A stretch of DNA of 64,000 nucleotides from Synoicihabitans lomoniglobus (GTDB lineage: Bacteria > Verrucomicrobiota > Verrucomicrobiia > Opitutales > Opitutaceae), in the NCBI RefSeq assembly GCF_029023725.1, contig NZ_CP119075.1, forward strand, positions 4,769,501-4,833,500, in the 5' to 3' direction. Shown piece by piece: positions 61,386 through 64,000 of this stretch (positions are counted from its first letter, which is position 1; each line of letters begins with the position of its first letter). Under the pieces are notes generated by a model. The model searched no databases. It was not told where the DNA came from and was given only the letters and a program-made list of their open reading frames with translations. The position numbers were made by a program, and so were the translations under genes.

Positions 61386-63461
61386 ATGATCGCTCCCCGC
61401 GTCCTTTTGGCGGCCTTCGCCAGTTTACTTTTTGCGACCGCCAGCCTGGCTCAGGTCGAAGCCTCCCTCGCCTCCGCCGATGCCGCCGTGCGCCCCGGTG
61501 AGCCCATCACCGTCGCCCTGCGCCTGGACCACGAGGACCACTGGCACTCCTATTGGGTCAATGCCGGCACCGGCTACCCCACCTCCATCGAATGGGACCT
61601 GCCCGAGGGCTGGACCGCCGGGGAAATCCAATGGCCCACGCCCGTCATCATCCGCGACTCCCACGGCACGATCACGGGCAATGGCTATGAACACGTCACC
61701 TACCTGCCCGTCACCCTCACGCCGCCCGCCGACCTCGCTCCCGGCACCGAGGTCACGCTGCAGGGCCACGCCGATTGGCTCATGTGCGCCGACGTGTGCA
61801 TTCCCGGTGATCAGGCGATCGCGCTAACCTTGCCCGTCGTCGCCCCCGACACCCCGCGCCAGCCCCACGCCGCCCACGGAGCCGAAGTGCGCGACGTGCT
61901 CGCCGCCCTGCCCGCCGCCCCCGGCGACCTGCAAATCAGCGCCACCAAAACCGGCACCTCCGCGACGCTCACCGTCAGCGGCCTCTCCAGCGAACCCGCC
62001 ACCCCTTGGTTTTTCGCCAGCGACGCCTTCATCCAATACGACCTGCCACAATCCGCCACCTACGCCGACGGCACGCTCACCGTTACCCTGCCCGTATCCG
62101 AATTCTATGACGGCGACGGCGACCGCCTCGTCGGCGTGCTGCGCCAGGATGGCAGCTGGACCAGCGGTCAAAACCTCCCCGGCATCGCCATCGACGCGGT
62201 CTTCGGCGCCGCGCCCATCGGCATGGTGGCAGGTCCCGCAGCGACCGATGCCCCGGCCACCAGTTCGGTCAACCTACTCGGCACGCTCGCCCTCGCCTTC
62301 ATCGGCGGACTCATCCTCAATCTCATGCCCTGCGTCTTCCCGGTGCTGGGCATCAAGATCCTCGGCTTCGTCAACCAAGCGGGCTCCGATCGCCGTAAAG
62401 TTGCCCTGCACGGCTGGGTCTTTACCCTCGGGGTGCTCGCCTCGTTCTGGTCGCTCGCGGGACTACTCGCCGTATTGCGCGCCGGTGGTGACAACCTCGG
62501 CTGGGGTTTCCAGCTCCAGTCCGCACCCTTCGTCTTCGTGCTCGCCGCCGTCATGCTCATCTTTGCCATGGCGATGAGTGGCGTCTTCGAATTTGGCCTG
62601 AGCGCCACCGGCGTCGGGGCCAAGCTCCAGTCCAAGGATGGCCTCACCGGCACCTTCTTCACCGGCGTGCTCGCCACCGTCGTGGCCACGCCCTGCAGCG
62701 CCCCGTTCCTCGCGCCCGCCCTCGGTGCCGCGCTCGCCGTGCCCATCGTGGCCTCGTTTGCCATCTTCACCGCCATCGCGATCGGCCTGAGCATGCCCTA
62801 CCTGCTGCTATCGCTGTTCCCCAGCGCGATCAAAATTCTCCCGCGTCCCGGCGCCTGGATGGAGACCTTCAAGCAGGCCATGGCGTTTCCGTTGTATGCA
62901 ACCGTCGGATACCTCGTATGGGTGCTGGCCGGACAGACCACCGAAGGCGGCGCGCTCAACGCCATTTTCGGCCTGACCCTCATCGCCTTCGGCGTGTGGT
63001 TCTACGGCCGCTACGCCGCCGCCGGCAACAAACCCGCCCGCCGCCGCTTCGGCATCATCGCGGGACTCGTGGTGCTCGGCACCGGCGCGCTCTTCGGCTG
63101 GCCGAAACCACCCGCCCCCAACGACATTGTCTGGGAAAAATGGAGCCCCGAAGCCATCGCCGCCGCGCGGGCCGAAGGCCGCCCCGTCTACGTCGATTTC
63201 ACGGCGCGGTGGTGCGCCACCTGCCAAGCCAACAAGAAACTCGTTTTCAGCTCCGACGATGTGAAGGAAACCTTCCGCGACCAAAACGTGCTCACGCTCA
63301 AGGCCGACTGGACCAACAAAGATCCGGCCATCACGGCCGAGCTCGCCAAGTGGAACCGCAGCGCCGTCCCCTTCAACCTCGTCTACCTCCCCGGCGAATC
63401 CGACCCCACCATCCTCCCCGAGCTCCTCACCCCCAGCACCGTCCTGGAAGCGCTAAACTAA
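61386..63461 (+). CDS. DsbD-family thiol:disulfide interchange protein
   Basis: 691 residues. Signal peptide (MIAPRVLLAAFASLLFATAS), an N-terminal periplasmic beta domain with a Cys pair in DWLMCADVCIPGD (residues about 137-145), then about eight membrane segments starting LGTLALAFIGGLILNLMPCV with the redox cysteines in LMPCVFPVLG and TPCSAPFLAPALG. The C-terminal thioredoxin domain has W609-C610-A-T-C613 (TARWCATCQANKK). Electrons pass from cytoplasmic thioredoxin to periplasmic partners; the two TlpA-like proteins encoded nearby are natural recipients. Confidence 0.92.
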   Translation: MIAPRVLLAAFASLLFATASLAQVEASLASADAAVRPGEPITVALRLDHEDHWHSYWVNAGTGYPTSIEWDLPEGWTAGEIQWPTPVIIRDSHGTITGNGYEHVTYLPVTLTPPADLAPGTEVTLQGHADWLMCADVCIPGDQAIALTLPVVAPDTPRQPHAAHGAEVRDVLAALPAAPGDLQISATKTGTSATLTVSGLSSEPATPWFFASDAFIQYDLPQSATYADGTLTVTLPVSEFYDGDGDRLVGVLRQDGSWTSGQNLPGIAIDAVFGAAPIGMVAGPAATDAPATSSVNLLGTLALAFIGGLILNLMPCVFPVLGIKILGFVNQAGSDRRKVALHGWVFTLGVLASFWSLAGLLAVLRAGGDNLGWGFQLQSAPFVFVLAAVMLIFAMAMSGVFEFGLSATGVGAKLQSKDGLTGTFFTGVLATVVATPCSAPFLAPALGAALAVPIVASFAIFTAIAIGLSMPYLLLSLFPSAIKILPRPGAWMETFKQAMAFPLYATVGYLVWVLAGQTTEGGALNAIFGLTLIAFGVWFYGRYAAAGNKPARRRFGIIAGLVVLGTGALFGWPKPPAPNDIVWEKWSPEAIAAARAEGRPVYVDFTARWCATCQANKKLVFSSDDVKETFRDQNVLTLKADWTNKDPAITAELAKWNRSAVPFNLVYLPGESDPTILPELLTPSTVLEALN

Positions 63462-63473
63462 ACCGCGCCCTCA

Positions 63474-63495
63474 GGGCGTTCGCTCGCGAATGCCG
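63474..63495 (+). repeat. Short hairpin repeat, family 2 (GGCGTTCGC-TC-GCGAATGCC)
   Basis: Same 9-bp stem as the copy at 17216-17240, differing only in the loop (TC versus TT); 13 bases past the DsbD stop. Confidence 0.55.
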
Positions 63496-63544
63496 ACACC
63501 ACCACGGGCCGAGGTCAACGGCACCAGCACCAGGTGTCCATAGG

Positions 63545-63664
63545 TCAGGGCAAGTTCAGCGCCCGCCGCAGGTCCTCGTGTTCAAATGCACTCGCCATGC
63601 GGTGAATTTCCGTCGTCCGCGCGCCAAACCGATCCGGCAAGTCTGCCCTCCTCGGCAAACCTAC
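63545..63664 (-). pseudogene. 3'-terminal gene remnant downstream of the XRE regulator
   Basis: The minus-strand frame reads YVGLPRRADLPDRFGARTTE, then IHRMASAFEHEDLRRALNLP and TGA. The composition and helix pattern look like the natural C-terminus of a protein, but there is no room for its N-terminus. It may be the tail of a toxin partner of the adjacent XRE gene (AbiEii-type toxins end in a similar helix), or another copied gene 3' end of the kind seen at oxyR, topB and gntP. Confidence 0.4.
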
Positions 63665-63687
63665 ATATCAGAATTCATGATGATTGC

Positions 63688-64000
63688 TCAGCTCCGGCTT
63701 CGCGGCATGTGCACCCGCTGGGGCAGCGCCTCGTTCGCCATGGCCTGGCCCACTGAATCGCCGGCCGGGTCCGCCACCGCGCCCAATTTTTCCAGTAAAC
63801 CCAAGGCCTGCGTCACGGCGGCATAAATGCCCATGCTCACGCCCGGATCGCCTGCCTCGATCCGCTGTAGAGTAGGACGGGAGGTGAAGGCTCGATCCGC
63901 TACCACCGCCATGGAAAGACGACGACGCCGCCGCGCATCACGCAAATCCGCCCCGAGCTGCCGCAACGTGCGACGAACCGCTGCGGATGGATGGTGAGGT
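63688..64000 (-). CDS. XRE-type helix-turn-helix regulator (N-terminus beyond window edge)
   Basis: At least 92 residues are visible and the frame stays open to position 64000 (HHPSAAVRRTLRQLGADLRD), so the start probably lies outside. The XRE helix-turn-helix reads DARRRRRLSMAVVADRAFTS and RPTLQRIEAGDPGVSMGIYA, followed by AAVTQALGLLEKLGAVADPA. The late SMGIY...LGLLE pattern is that of antitoxin-type XRE proteins paired with HipA or AbiEii toxins. No intact toxin follows in the window. Confidence 0.75.
   Translation of the reverse strand, partial: PHHPSAAVRRTLRQLGADLRDARRRRRLSMAVVADRAFTSRPTLQRIEAGDPGVSMGIYAAVTQALGLLEKLGAVADPAGDSVGQAMANEALPQRVHMPRSRS

Overview
The window looks like a chromosomal segment of a member of Opitutaceae (phylum Verrucomicrobiota). 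The reasons are high GC, a secreted protein built from the 'STR...VGFVIG...RSLVIVRAISPSL'-type module common in that family, a 'duplicated orphan permease' ABC gene, a PilMNO-type minor-pilus operon, ECF sigma/FecR/TonB-receptor signalling, and families of short hairpin repeats between genes. The taxonomic call is inference; no rRNA or tRNA gene is present.

Layout. 1-4.4 kb: end of an FMN-binding oxidase-like gene and a leftward xylFGH xylose ABC operon. 4.4-7.2 kb: an ABC-F ATPase and a divergent two-gene nucleotidyltransferase/basic-protein pair that looks like a toxin-antitoxin module. 7.4-14.8 kb: an exported NTF2-like protein with a tandem MoaF-domain protein, a secreted two-module protein, two adjacent broken genes (CPBP protease and TIM-barrel isomerase) and an M29 aminopeptidase. 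15-20.7 kb: an ABC exporter preceded by a CRP-like palindrome, then katG and divergent oxyR with a recognisable OxyR operator. 20.7-26 kb: an accessory island with three toxin-antitoxin loci (one with a broken toxin) and a lower-GC lipoprotein, bounded by oxyR and topB. 26-32 kb: topB, a 2-hydroxyacid dehydrogenase, apt, an agarase-like TIM barrel and a flavin reductase. 32.5-38.2 kb: an eight-gene pilus/secretion operon ending in a lipoprotein with an ER-type signal-peptidase fold. 38.2-44.4 kb: an ABC permease, a GntP transporter, an aldo/keto reductase and a YitT protein. 44.5-63.5 kb: two TonB-receptor/TlpA-thioredoxin operons (one under ECF sigma and FecR), a LuxR-type regulator, two cysteine-synthase paralogues around an M16 peptidase, and a DsbD-type thiol reductase. 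The right edge holds a truncated XRE regulator and a gene remnant.

Most notable pattern. At three loci (oxyR, topB, gntP) an accessory cassette lies between the intact gene and a second, diverged copy of that gene's own 3' end including the stop codon, in the same orientation. The cassettes are phd/vapC, parDE and an ABC permease. The differences between copies are largely synonymous at oxyR and topB and more often amino-acid-changing at gntP. The geometry is that of attL/attR after integration at a gene 3' end, but no recombinase is visible. A second theme is the thiol-redox and sulfur-centred TonB/TlpA/CysK/M16/DsbD region, where a short TAAC-N4-GTTA palindrome occurs both in the TonB-receptor/LuxR intergenic region and upstream of the first cysteine synthase.
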